64,000 bases of DNA from Micromonospora ferruginea (lineage in GTDB: Bacteria > Actinomycetota > Actinomycetes > Mycobacteriales > Micromonosporaceae): positions 6,517,001 to 6,581,000 of the forward strand of contig NZ_CP059322.2 in the NCBI RefSeq assembly GCF_013694245.2, given 5' to 3'. A model generated the notes under the pieces. The model saw nothing but the letters and a program-made list of their open reading frames with translations, was not told the origin of the DNA and ran no database searches. Made by a program: the position numbers and the translations under genes. Within the stretch, counting starts at the first letter, position 1; each line of letters opens with the position of its first letter. Shown piece after piece: positions 49,792 to 57,350 of the stretch.

Positions 49792-51216
49792 ATGGACCCG
49801 AACCCGGCGGCTGCGGCCGCCCCCACCACCACGTCCCGGTCCCGCCGCCGGCTCGGCCTGGCCGCGGCCCTGGTCGCCGCCACCACCGCGCTCGCCGGCG
49901 TCTCGATGACCGCGCAGGCCGCCGTCCCCGCGCCGCCCGCCGGGTGGAGTCTGGTGTGGAGCGACGACTTCACCGGCGCGTCCGGCTCGCTGCCCTCGTC
50001 GGCCAACTGGATCGTCGACACCGGCACCAGCTATCCCGGCGGCCCGGCCAACTGGGGCACCGGCGAGATCCAGACCTACACCTCCAGCACCGCCAACCTC
50101 GCCCAGGACGGCGCCGGCAACCTGCGCATCACCCCGCTCAAGGACGGCGCCGGCCGCTGGACCTCGGCCCGGATCGAGACGGTACGCAGCAACTTCAAGC
50201 CGCCGAGCGGCGGCGTGCTGGCGATCGAGGGCCGGATCCAGATGCCCAACGTCACCGGCGCGGCGGCGGCCGGCTACTGGCCGGCGTTCTGGGCGCTCGG
50301 CTCCCCCTACCGGGGCAACTACCAGAACTGGCCGGGCATCGGCGAGTTCGACGTGATGGAGAACGTCAACGGGATCAACTCGGTGTGGGGCGTGCTGCAC
50401 TGCGGCGTCGCGCCGGGCGGCCCGTGCGACGAGTTCAACGGCCGCGGCGCGTCCCGGGCCTGCCCCGGCAGCACCTGCCAGTCGGCGTTCCACACCTACC
50501 GGTTCGAGTGGGACGCCTCGGCGAGCCCGCAGCAACTGCGCTGGTACGTCGACGGGCAGCTCTTCCACACCGTCACGCAGAGCCAGGTCGGCGAGCCGTA
50601 CTGGACGCAGATGACCGGCCACGCCGGCTACTTCCTGCTGCTCAACGTGGCGATGGGCGGTGGCTTCCCGAACGGGGTGGCCGGCTCGACCACGCCCACC
50701 GCGTCGACCGTGTCCGGCCGGCCGATGCTCGTCGACTACGTCGCGGTCTACTCCCGGGGCGGCGGGGGCAACCCGTCGCCGACGCCCACCACCCCGCCGC
50801 CGGGCGGCGTGCGCAACGCGTACGCGACCATCGAGGCCGAGTCGTTCAACGGGCAGAACGGCGTGCAGGTGGAGACGTGCGCCGAGGGCGGGCAGGACAT
50901 CGGCTTCCTGGCCAACGGCGACTGGGCCCGCTACGACAACGTGGACTTCGGCTCGACGCCGCCGCGTGACTTCGTGGCCCGGGTCGCCTCCGGCGCGGCG
51001 GCCGGGGTGAGCGGCCTGGTGGAGGTGCGGGTGGACAGCCCGACCGCGACCCCGATCGGCAGCTTCGCGGTCGGCAACACCGGTGGCTGGCAGAGCTGGC
51101 GTTCGGTGCCCGGCAACGTCGGCGCGGTGACCGGCCGGCACACCGTCTATCTCACGTTCAGCAGCGGCCAGCCGGCCGACTTCGTCAACGTCAACTGGTT
51201 CACGTTCCGCCGCTGA
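49792..51216 (+). CDS. Secreted GH16 beta-glucanase with CBM6
   Basis: 474 aa. Signal peptide with a twin Arg/Lys start (SRRRLGLAAALVAATTALAG). The GH16 jelly-roll domain (about 45-325) has WSDDFTGASGSLP, WGTGEIQTYTSS, the catalytic motif GEFDVMEN (two Glu), and HAGYFLLLNVAMGGGFPN. A Pro/Thr linker leads to a C-terminal CBM6 (about 345-474; IEAESFNGQNGVQVETCAEG, VNVNWFTF). It likely endo-cleaves beta-1,3 or beta-1,3-1,4 glucans (laminarin, lichenan, fungal walls). Expression is probably induced by sugars through the operator at 49743-49762. Confidence 0.92.
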   Translation: MDPNPAAAAAPTTTSRSRRRLGLAAALVAATTALAGVSMTAQAAVPAPPAGWSLVWSDDFTGASGSLPSSANWIVDTGTSYPGGPANWGTGEIQTYTSSTANLAQDGAGNLRITPLKDGAGRWTSARIETVRSNFKPPSGGVLAIEGRIQMPNVTGAAAAGYWPAFWALGSPYRGNYQNWPGIGEFDVMENVNGINSVWGVLHCGVAPGGPCDEFNGRGASRACPGSTCQSAFHTYRFEWDASASPQQLRWYVDGQLFHTVTQSQVGEPYWTQMTGHAGYFLLLNVAMGGGFPNGVAGSTTPTASTVSGRPMLVDYVAVYSRGGGGNPSPTPTTPPPGGVRNAYATIEAESFNGQNGVQVETCAEGGQDIGFLANGDWARYDNVDFGSTPPRDFVARVASGAAAGVSGLVEVRVDSPTATPIGSFAVGNTGGWQSWRSVPGNVGAVTGRHTVYLTFSSGQPADFVNVNWFTFRR

Positions 51217-51220
51217 GATG

Positions 51221-51277
51221 TAAGGCGGGGGCCCCGCTTAACGCATTCGGATGTGGCGGGGGCCCCGCCTAACACCT
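51221..51277. repeat. Palindromic element, family B copy 2
   Basis: Contains GGCGGGGGCCCCGCTTAACGC and GGCGGGGGCCCCGCCTAACACC, read as two overlapping parts, each matching the other family B copies. It sits 5 bases past the GH16 stop and 16 bases before the end of the convergent dedA gene, as a shared terminator. Confidence 0.8.
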
Positions 51278-51292
51278 GAACCCGCGCGGCGG

Positions 51293-51955
51293 TCAGCGCC
51301 CGGTGGTCACCGACTGCCGGGCGCGCCGCCGGCGTACCTTCTTCGCCACCCAGCTCACGATCATCACGGCGAAGACCGCGAAGATCGCGTAGTTGAACCA
51401 CTGGCTGTAGCGGTCGACGTCCTCCCAGCGCGACCCGAGGAGGAAGCCGGCGCCCACGATCAGCGTGTTCCAGACCCCGCTACCAAGCGTGGTGAGCAGG
51501 ATGAACTCGCCCAGCGGCATGCGGTTCGCGCCGGCCGGGATCGACACCAGGCTGCGCACCACCGGCACCACCCGGCCGATCAGCACCGCCCAGCGGCCGT
51601 GCCGCTCGAACCAGCGGTCCGCCTTCTCCAGATCCTCCAGGTCCACCAGCGGAATGTGGTCCAGCCAGCGCTTGAGCCGGTCCTCACCGAGCGCCGCGCC
51701 GAGCCAGTAGAGCACCAGCGCGCCGAGCAGCGAGCCGGCGGTCGCGGCCAGCACGATCACCACCACGTTGAACCGGCCCTCGGCGGAGAGGTAGCCGGCC
51801 ATCGCCAGCACGATCTCACTCGGGATCGGCGGGATGATGCTCTCCAGCGCCACCAGCAGCGCCACGCCCACCGCGCCCAGCGAGTCGATCACGCTCGCCA
51901 CCCACCCGGTCAGCCCGGTGAACTGGTTCGGGTCGACGTTCTGGGCCAGGGCCAT
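51293..51955 (-). CDS. DedA family membrane protein
   Basis: 220 aa. Typical DedA sequence: VALLVALESIIPPIPSEIVL (Glu and Pro of the re-entrant loop), LGALVLYWLGAALGEDRLKRW, RHGRWAVLIGRVVPVVRSLVSIPAGANRM and VWNTLIVGAGFLLG. DedA proteins are thought to move lipids such as undecaprenyl phosphate or phosphatidylethanolamine across the membrane. The ATG at 51955 has AAGGA six bases before; an upstream GTG adds five residues. It converges on the GH16 gene through a family B element. Confidence 0.92.
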   Translation of the reverse strand: MALAQNVDPNQFTGLTGWVASVIDSLGAVGVALLVALESIIPPIPSEIVLAMAGYLSAEGRFNVVVIVLAATAGSLLGALVLYWLGAALGEDRLKRWLDHIPLVDLEDLEKADRWFERHGRWAVLIGRVVPVVRSLVSIPAGANRMPLGEFILLTTLGSGVWNTLIVGAGFLLGSRWEDVDRYSQWFNYAIFAVFAVMIVSWVAKKVRRRRARQSVTTGR

Positions 51956-52034
51956 GGGCGGTCCTTCCACACGGGGGCCGGGGATCCGGCACTAGTACCC
52001 GTGTGAGCGGTGCTCACACCCGCCGGTGACCTGG

Positions 52035-52634
52035 CTAACCCTCCGGGTGCAGCGCCGCGTCCGCCGGCCCGCGCCGCCAACCGGTGAAGCGGACCAGCAG
52101 GCCACCGTGGCTGGGCGAGCAGCAGTACGGCCCGGCCGTCGCCTCCGCCGCCGGGTCCAGCGGGGCGACCCGCACCAGCCGCCACGGCTCGTCGTCCACC
52201 CGGGCCCGGACGGTCAGCGCGTCGCCGGCCCGGCTCACCCGGACCGTCACCTCCCGCCCCGACCAGTCCGGCACCGGCGCCACCGACCAGTCGGAGAACT
52301 CGTCGGTGACCACGGCGCCGACCTGCGGCGCGCCGTCGCTCACCTCGACGCCGGCCTTGGTCCACCGCCGCTCGTTCACCCGCACCAGCACGCCGGCCTG
52401 GTCGAACTGGGCCGCGTAGTCGAGCCGGAAGGACACCTCCACGGCGGTGTCCACCGCGAACGGGGCGAGCAGCGCCGAGCCGTCGTCGTGCACGAAGCCG
52501 TAGCTGGTGCGCCGCCAGAAGTCGCTGCCGCCACGCGGCTCGACCAGGAGCCCGCCGTCGACGGCGTCCGCCCGCTCCGGCGGGTTCAGCCAGTCACCGA
52601 GGGACCAGTCGGTGCCGGACGCGTCCTCGCTCAT
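52035..52634 (-). CDS. DUF1349 domain-containing protein
   Basis: 199 aa, concanavalin-like jelly roll. Visible features: GGLLVEPRGGSDFWRRTSYGF, VEVSFRLDYAAQFDQAGVLV, ERRWTKAGVEVSDG and AGPYCCSPSHGGLLVRF, matching the DUF1349 family, whose members bind sugars or act as small lectin-like proteins. No signal peptide, so it is cytoplasmic. Its ATG is six bases after TACCGT with no ribosome binding site, a leaderless layout. It diverges from the TreS-like gene 53 bases away, which may tie it to sugar metabolism. Confidence 0.85.
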   Translation of the reverse strand: MSEDASGTDWSLGDWLNPPERADAVDGGLLVEPRGGSDFWRRTSYGFVHDDGSALLAPFAVDTAVEVSFRLDYAAQFDQAGVLVRVNERRWTKAGVEVSDGAPQVGAVVTDEFSDWSVAPVPDWSGREVTVRVSRAGDALTVRARVDDEPWRLVRVAPLDPAAEATAGPYCCSPSHGGLLVRFTGWRRGPADAALHPEG

Positions 52635-52646
52635 GGGGGCACGGTA
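52635..52646 (-). promoter_or_regulatory. Leaderless-type -10 box for DUF1349
   Basis: On the minus strand TACCGT (52646-52641) and six bases precede the ATG at 52634. Confidence 0.55.
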
Positions 52647-52687
52647 CCGGGTTTGCCGATCGACGCGGCCGGAGAAGTAGTCGTCGC

Positions 52688-54340
52688 ATGGGTGACAGGT
52701 GGTATCAGGAGGCGGTCGTCTACTGCCTCGACGTCGACACGTACGCGGACTCCGACGGCGACGGGGTGGGTGACTTCCAGGGGCTGATCGGCCGGCTCGA
52801 CTACCTGGCCCGGCTGGGGGTGACCTGCATCTGGCTCAACCCGATCCATCCCTCGCCCAACAAGGACGACGGATACGACGCGACCGACTTCTACAACGTC
52901 GACCCGCGGCTCGGGACCCTCGGCGACTTCGCCGAGCTGCTGCACCAGGCGCAGAACCACGGCATCCGGGTGATCATCGACCTGGTGGTCAACCACACCT
53001 CGGACCAGCACCCGTGGTTCCAGTCCGCCCGCTCCTCGCCCGACTCGCCGTACCGCGACTGGTACGTCTGGTCCGACCACGAGCCGGACGACCGCCACCA
53101 GGGCATGGTCTTCCCCGGCGAGCAGCACGAGACCTGGTCCTACGACCGCACCGCCAAGGCCTGGTTCTACCACCGGTTCTACAAGTTCCAGCCGGACCTC
53201 AACATCGAGAACCCGAAGGTCCGCGCGGAGATCAAGAAGATCACCTCGTTCTGGCTCCAGCTCGGCGTCTCCGGCTTCCGGATGGACGCGGTGCCGTTCA
53301 TCATCGAGAAGACCGAGCCGGGCAACCCGAACGCGCCCAAGGACTTCGACTACCTCACCGACCTGCGCCAGCACGTGCAGTGGCGGCGCGGCGACGCGGT
53401 CCTGCTGGCCGAGGCGAACGTCGAGCCGGACCAGTTGCCGGTCTACTTCGGCGACGGCAGCGGCTCCGGCAACCGGATCCACATGCTCTTCGACTTCATG
53501 CTCAACGGCCGGCTGATGCTGGCGTTCGCCCGGGAGGACCCGGAGGCGATCATCGACGCGCTGCGGGACACCCCGAAGCTGCCCACCGGCGGGCAGTGGG
53601 CCACGTTCCTGCGCAACCACGACGAGATCGACCTGTCCCGGCTCACCGCCGACCAGCGCAACGACGTGCTGGCGAAGTTCGGGCCGGACGAGAACATGCA
53701 GCTCTACGGCCGGGGCATCCGCCGCCGGCTCGCCCCGATGCTCGGCAACGACCGCCGGCACATCGAGCTGGCGTACGCGTTGCAGTTCTCGCTGCGGGGC
53801 ACGCCGGTCCTGCGCTACGGCGAGGAGATCGGCATGGGGGAGGACCTGTCGCTGAAGGGCCGCGACGCGATCCGCACCCCGATGCAGTGGTCCTACAAGG
53901 ACAACGCCGGCTTCTCCACCGCCGAGCCGGAGAAGCTGGTCCGCCCGGTCATCGACAAGGGCGAGTACGGCTACCAGCAGGTCAACGTCACCGCGCAACG
54001 CAAGGACCCGCGCTCGCTGCTGGGCTGGTTCGAGCGGATGATCCGGACCCTGCGGGAGGCGCCGGAGGTCGGCTCCGGCAGCACCACCCACATCGACGTG
54101 CCGGTGCCGGCCGGTGTGCTCGCGCACCGCGCCGACGGGCGGACCGGGACCATGGTCTTCCTGCACAACCTCGGCACCGAGGACGTGGAGGTGGACCTGA
54201 GCACGCTGGCGCCCGAGGCGGACCTGCCGATCGACGTGCTCAGCGACCGCAACTACGAGGACGTGGGCAAGCTCGACCGGCTCAAGCTCGCCGGCCACGG
54301 CTACCGGTGGATCCGGCTCTGCCGGGGCGGGGCCCTGTAG
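52688..54340 (+). CDS. GH13 trehalose synthase-like alpha-amylase family protein
   Basis: 550 aa. The GH13 barrel shows region I DLVVNHTS, region II GFRMDAVP (nucleophile Asp), region III LLAEANV (acid Glu) and region IV FLRNHDEID (Asp), with the TreS-type start WYQEAVVYCLDVDTYADSDG and a C-terminal beta domain. The subfamily interconverts maltose and trehalose. The cysteine of TreS VYEVFVR-like starts is changed (CLDVDTY in place of the usual EVLVRSF-type sequence), which fits the smaller actinobacterial paralogue annotated simply as alpha-amylase family; exact activity is therefore uncertain. There is no fused maltokinase. The start ATG at 52688 is the first in frame. Confidence 0.85.
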   Translation: MGDRWYQEAVVYCLDVDTYADSDGDGVGDFQGLIGRLDYLARLGVTCIWLNPIHPSPNKDDGYDATDFYNVDPRLGTLGDFAELLHQAQNHGIRVIIDLVVNHTSDQHPWFQSARSSPDSPYRDWYVWSDHEPDDRHQGMVFPGEQHETWSYDRTAKAWFYHRFYKFQPDLNIENPKVRAEIKKITSFWLQLGVSGFRMDAVPFIIEKTEPGNPNAPKDFDYLTDLRQHVQWRRGDAVLLAEANVEPDQLPVYFGDGSGSGNRIHMLFDFMLNGRLMLAFAREDPEAIIDALRDTPKLPTGGQWATFLRNHDEIDLSRLTADQRNDVLAKFGPDENMQLYGRGIRRRLAPMLGNDRRHIELAYALQFSLRGTPVLRYGEEIGMGEDLSLKGRDAIRTPMQWSYKDNAGFSTAEPEKLVRPVIDKGEYGYQQVNVTAQRKDPRSLLGWFERMIRTLREAPEVGSGSTTHIDVPVPAGVLAHRADGRTGTMVFLHNLGTEDVEVDLSTLAPEADLPIDVLSDRNYEDVGKLDRLKLAGHGYRWIRLCRGGAL

Positions 54341-54398
54341 GCGGACGCGACGGCGGGTTAGGCTCCTTCGATCGAGCCCAAGTTACCGGGAGGTAATC

Positions 54399-55157
54399 AT
54401 GTCGGAGGAGCCCCGCGTCGCCATCGTGACCGGAGCCGCGCGCGGCATCGGCGCGGCCACCGCCCGGCGGCTGGCGGCCGACGGCATGGCCGTCGCCGTG
54501 GTCGACATCGAGGAGTCCGCCACCAAGGAGACCGTTGACGCCATCGCCGCCGCCGGTGGCCGGGCGCTCGGCGTCGGCGCCGACGTGGCCGACCGGGCCC
54601 AGGTGGAGGCCGCCGTCGAGCGGGTCGCCGCCGAGCTGGGCGCGCCGACCGTGCTGGTCAACAACGCCGGCGTGCTCCGCGACAACCTGCTGTTCAAGAT
54701 GGCCGACGCCGACTGGGACACGGTCATGGCCGTGCACCTGCGCGGCGCGTTCCTGTTCAGCCAGGCCGCGCAGAAGCACATGGTCGAGCGGAAGTGGGGC
54801 CGGATCGTCAACCTCTCCAGCACCTCGGCGCTGGGTAACCGGGGGCAGGCGAACTACGCCGCCGCCAAGGCCGGCCTCCAGGGTTTCACCAAGACGCTCG
54901 CCATCGAGCTGGGCCCGTACGGGGTGACCGTCAACGCGGTCGCGCCGGGCTTCATCGTCACCGACATGACGGCGGCCACCGCGGCCCGGATGAAGGTCGA
55001 CTTCGCCGCGCTCCAGGAACACGCCGCCGCCGAGATCCCGGTACGCCGCGCCGGCCGCCCGGAGGACGTCGCGCACACCATCTCGTTCCTGGCGAGCGAG
55101 GGCGCGTCCTTCGTCTCCGGCCAGGTCATCTACGTCGCCGGCGGCCCCAAGGACTGA
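54399..55157 (+). CDS. fabG: 3-oxoacyl-ACP reductase (SDR family)
   Basis: 252 aa. Classical short-chain dehydrogenase: TGAARGIGAATARRLA, VNNAGVLRDNLLFKM, SSTSALGNRGQANYAAAKAG (Ser, Tyr, Lys catalytic residues), NAVAPGFIVTDM and the C-terminal SFVSGQVIYVAGGPKD. It reduces a 3-oxoacyl group with NAD(P)H in fatty acid synthesis or a related pathway. GGGAGGTAATC lies before the ATG and TAGGCT about 35 bases upstream may be its -10 box. As one of several actinobacterial paralogues, a specialised acyl substrate is possible. Confidence 0.9.
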   Translation: MSEEPRVAIVTGAARGIGAATARRLAADGMAVAVVDIEESATKETVDAIAAAGGRALGVGADVADRAQVEAAVERVAAELGAPTVLVNNAGVLRDNLLFKMADADWDTVMAVHLRGAFLFSQAAQKHMVERKWGRIVNLSSTSALGNRGQANYAAAKAGLQGFTKTLAIELGPYGVTVNAVAPGFIVTDMTAATAARMKVDFAALQEHAAAEIPVRRAGRPEDVAHTISFLASEGASFVSGQVIYVAGGPKD

Positions 55158-55180
55158 CCGGTGCCGGGTGCGGCCCCGCC

Positions 55181-55597
55181 TCAGGCGGGGTCGCGCCGGG
55201 TGCGCCAGAGCCAGAGCAGGCCGAGCACCGGCAGCACCAGCGGGACGTAGCCGTAGCCACCGCCGAAGTCGGACCAGACCGTCTCGTCCGGGAACAGCTC
55301 CCTGTCGGCGATGCTCAGCACGCCCACCGCGAGCACCCCGACCAGCTCGACCGAGCAGCACGCCAGCGCGACCCGGCGGCCGGCGTGCCCGGCCCGGGCC
55401 AGCCCGACCGCCGCCACGATGTAGATCAGCGCGGCGAGCGCGGAGAGCAGGTACGCCACCGGCGCCTCGTCGAACTTCGTGGCGATCTGCAACCCGGCCC
55501 GCGAGGTCGCGGCGATGGCGAACAGGATGTAGACCGCGATCAGCAGCCGGCCCGGCCCGGCGTTGGTGGCGCGCTCCGGCGCCCGCGTCTCAGCCAC
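55181..55597 (-). CDS. Four-helix membrane protein, unknown function
   Basis: 138 aa with four hydrophobic segments: LLIAVYILFAIAATSRAGLQI, VAYLLSALAALIYIVAAVGLA, VALACCSVELVGVLAVGVLS and YVPLVLPVLGLLWLWRT. A loop SDFGGGYGYVP sits before the last helix. No family name is recalled, but the type is frequent in actinobacteria. Its GTG start lies inside the end of the upstream gene (8-base overlap), so the two membrane proteins form one unit. Confidence 0.8.
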   Translation of the reverse strand: MAETRAPERATNAGPGRLLIAVYILFAIAATSRAGLQIATKFDEAPVAYLLSALAALIYIVAAVGLARAGHAGRRVALACCSVELVGVLAVGVLSIADRELFPDETVWSDFGGGYGYVPLVLPVLGLLWLWRTRRDPA

Positions 55598-56003
55598 CGA
55601 CGACCTCCCAGGTCTGCTGCAACCGCACCACCACGACCGGGGTGACCAGGCAGATCGCGCAGACGATGGCCGAGCCCCACCGGGTCGGCTCCATCCGGGC
55701 CAGCACCCAGGCCAGCGGTGGCAGGCAGACGAGCGTCACCAGGTAGCCGAAGAACGCCCCCGGCTCACCGGGCCGGTCGCCGCCGCCGAGCGCGACCAGC
55801 GCCACCACGGTCAGCGCCAGCAGCGCCACCTCCACCACGGCCAGGCCGGCGAACTGGACCCGGTCCGGCGGGCGGTGGCGTACCGCTGCCACCAGCGCCC
55901 AGACCGCCACCGCCAGCGAGAGCACGATCGCGAGCGTGGCGAGCCACCCGTCCACCGGCGACCCGGCCGCCGCCGCGCTGGTCATCGACGCAGTGTCGTT
56001 CAC
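55590..56003 (-). CDS. Small membrane protein, unknown function
   Basis: 137 aa, four predicted helices (LATLAIVLSLAVAVWALVAAV, FAGLAVVEVALLALTVVALVAL, FFGYLVTLVCLPPLAWVLA, AIVCAICLVTPVVVVRL). The topology parallels the protein encoded downstream and they may work together. The GTG at 56003 is preceded by TAGGCT and six bases, with no ribosome binding site, another leaderless start. Confidence 0.8.
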   Translation of the reverse strand: MNDTASMTSAAAAGSPVDGWLATLAIVLSLAVAVWALVAAVRHRPPDRVQFAGLAVVEVALLALTVVALVALGGGDRPGEPGAFFGYLVTLVCLPPLAWVLARMEPTRWGSAIVCAICLVTPVVVVRLQQTWEVVGG

Positions 56004-56015
56004 CGGCCCAGCCTA
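56004..56015 (-). promoter_or_regulatory. Leaderless-type -10 box for the small membrane protein pair
   Basis: On the minus strand TAGGCT (56015-56010) plus six bases precede GTG 56003. An inverted repeat CTACTA/TAGTAG lies immediately upstream (about 56013-56031). Confidence 0.6.
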
Positions 56016-56134
56016 CTAATGCTCGTAGTAGTGGCTCTGCGCGCGGGTCGGGGCGCGCCGGCCGGACCGGGCGACTAGCGTGGATCACGGTCCCGGCGGA
56101 CGCCGGCGGCCGACGACGACGGCAGGGGGTCGCG

Positions 56135-57034
56135 GTGCGGTTCGGGTTGTTCGGCACCGGTCACTGGGCGGCGGAGACGCACGCCGCCGCCATCGACGCC
56201 CACCCGCGGGCCCGGCTCGCAGGCGTCTGGGGGCGGAACCCGGCGAAGGCGCAGGCGCTGGCCGAACGGCACGGCGTGCCCGCCTTCACCGAGGTGGACG
56301 CGCTGCTCGACGCGTCCGACGCGGTCGCCGTGGCACTCCCGCCGGACGTGCAGGCCGACATCGCGGTGCGGGCCGCCACCGCCGGGCGGCACCTGCTGCT
56401 GGACAAGCCGCTGGCGCTGAACCTCGCCGACGCCGACCGGGTGGTCGACGCGGCCCAGGCGTCCGGCGTGGCCTCGGTGGTGTTCTTCACCCAGCGCTTC
56501 CACCCGAACGTCACCGGCTTTCTCGCCTCGACCGCGGCGGCCGGCGGCTGGCAGCACGCCCGAGCCACCATGTTCGCCTCGATCTACCAGCCCGGCAACC
56601 CGTACGGCGACTCGCAGTGGCGGCGCGACCGGGGCGCGCTGTGGGACATCGGCCCGCACGCGCTGTCGCTGATCCTGCCGGTGCTCGGCCGGGCCACCCG
56701 GGTCGCCGCCATGGACGGGCCGAGCGGCCTGGTGCACCTGCTGCTCACCCACGACGGCGGCGCGACCAGCTCGCTCTCGCTCACCCTCGACGCGCCGGCC
56801 GAGGCGGTCACCCGGGACTTCGTCTTCTTCGGCGAGAACGGCACCGAGACCGCGCCGCCCGGCGACGGCAGCGTGCTCCAGGCGTTCGGCGCCGCGCTCG
56901 ACCAGCTTCTGGAGGAGGTCGACGCGGGCACCCGCGACCACCGCTGCGACGTCCGGTTCGGCCGCGAGGTGGTGGCGGTGCTCGACGCCGCCGAGACCGC
57001 CCGCACCCAGGGCCGCACGGTCGACCCCCGGTAA
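56135..57034 (+). CDS. Gfo/Idh/MocA family oxidoreductase
   Basis: 299 aa. Rossmann start VRFGLFGTGHWAAETHAAAI, DAVAVALPPDVQADIAVRAA, the catalytic-lysine motif as LLLDKPLAL and the second-domain ALWDIGPHALSLI with the active-site His. It uses NAD(P) to oxidise or reduce a sugar or related polyol; no transporter or kinase gene nearby reveals the substrate. The GTG at 56135 with AGGGGG five bases upstream is chosen; the open frame begins earlier inside the divergent membrane gene and is Arg/Pro-rich. Confidence 0.9.
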   Translation: MRFGLFGTGHWAAETHAAAIDAHPRARLAGVWGRNPAKAQALAERHGVPAFTEVDALLDASDAVAVALPPDVQADIAVRAATAGRHLLLDKPLALNLADADRVVDAAQASGVASVVFFTQRFHPNVTGFLASTAAAGGWQHARATMFASIYQPGNPYGDSQWRRDRGALWDIGPHALSLILPVLGRATRVAAMDGPSGLVHLLLTHDGGATSSLSLTLDAPAEAVTRDFVFFGENGTETAPPGDGSVLQAFGAALDQLLEEVDAGTRDHRCDVRFGREVVAVLDAAETARTQGRTVDPR

Positions 57035-57062
57035 TCCCGTCGCGGGCGCGGCGACCCGCCGC

Positions 57063-57075
57063 TAGCCTGGCCGGC
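57063..57075 (+). promoter_or_regulatory. Leaderless-type -10 box before the erm leader
   Basis: TAGCCT (57063-57068) is followed by seven bases and the ATG at 57076. The region upstream is GC-rich, so no AT-rich WhiB7-type site is seen. Confidence 0.5.
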
Positions 57076-57195
57076 ATGTTCACGCATGCCCTGATCAACG
57101 CGGCCGTCGCGCCGGCCGCGTACGGGCACCTCCAGGTCGCCCGCCCGCGGTTCCGGCGCCCGGCCCTGGCCGGCCGGGACGCCCACCGCGCCTGA
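57076..57195 (+). CDS. Leader peptide of the erm-type gene
   Basis: 39 aa, MFTHALINAAVAPAAYGHLQ followed by VARPRFRRPALAGRDAHRA. It begins behind a -10 box with no ribosome binding site and ends 155 bases before the methyltransferase gene. It contains R-x-R motifs (RPR, RFRR) like the +x+ motifs known to stall macrolide-bound ribosomes. Inducible erm genes of actinomycetes carry such leaders; that this one senses a drug is inference. Confidence 0.6.
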   Translation: MFTHALINAAVAPAAYGHLQVARPRFRRPALAGRDAHRA

Positions 57196-57221
57196 CGCCC
57201 CGCGTCCCACCTTCCAGGGTC

Positions 57222-57332
57222 GTCCGAGTCCCGATCCGCTCGGACCGCCCGCCCGTCCGCACGACCACGTCGGCCCCCGGCCGGCGTGGCGGTGACACCT
57301 GCGCAGCGGTCCGTACCCGTCGCCACGCCGGC
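57222..57332 (+). promoter_or_regulatory. Candidate attenuator hairpins between leader and erm
   Basis: Hairpin 1: GTCCGAG (57222-57228) and CTCGGAC (57239-57245). Hairpin 2: GCCGGCGTGGCG (57280-57291) and CGCCACGCCGGC (57321-57332), a perfect 12-bp stem with a 29-base loop, ending 7 bases before the AGGA that serves the GTG at 57351. Hairpin 2 could limit access to the erm start. Confidence 0.5.
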
Positions 57333-57350
57333 GACAGACAGGACGAACCC

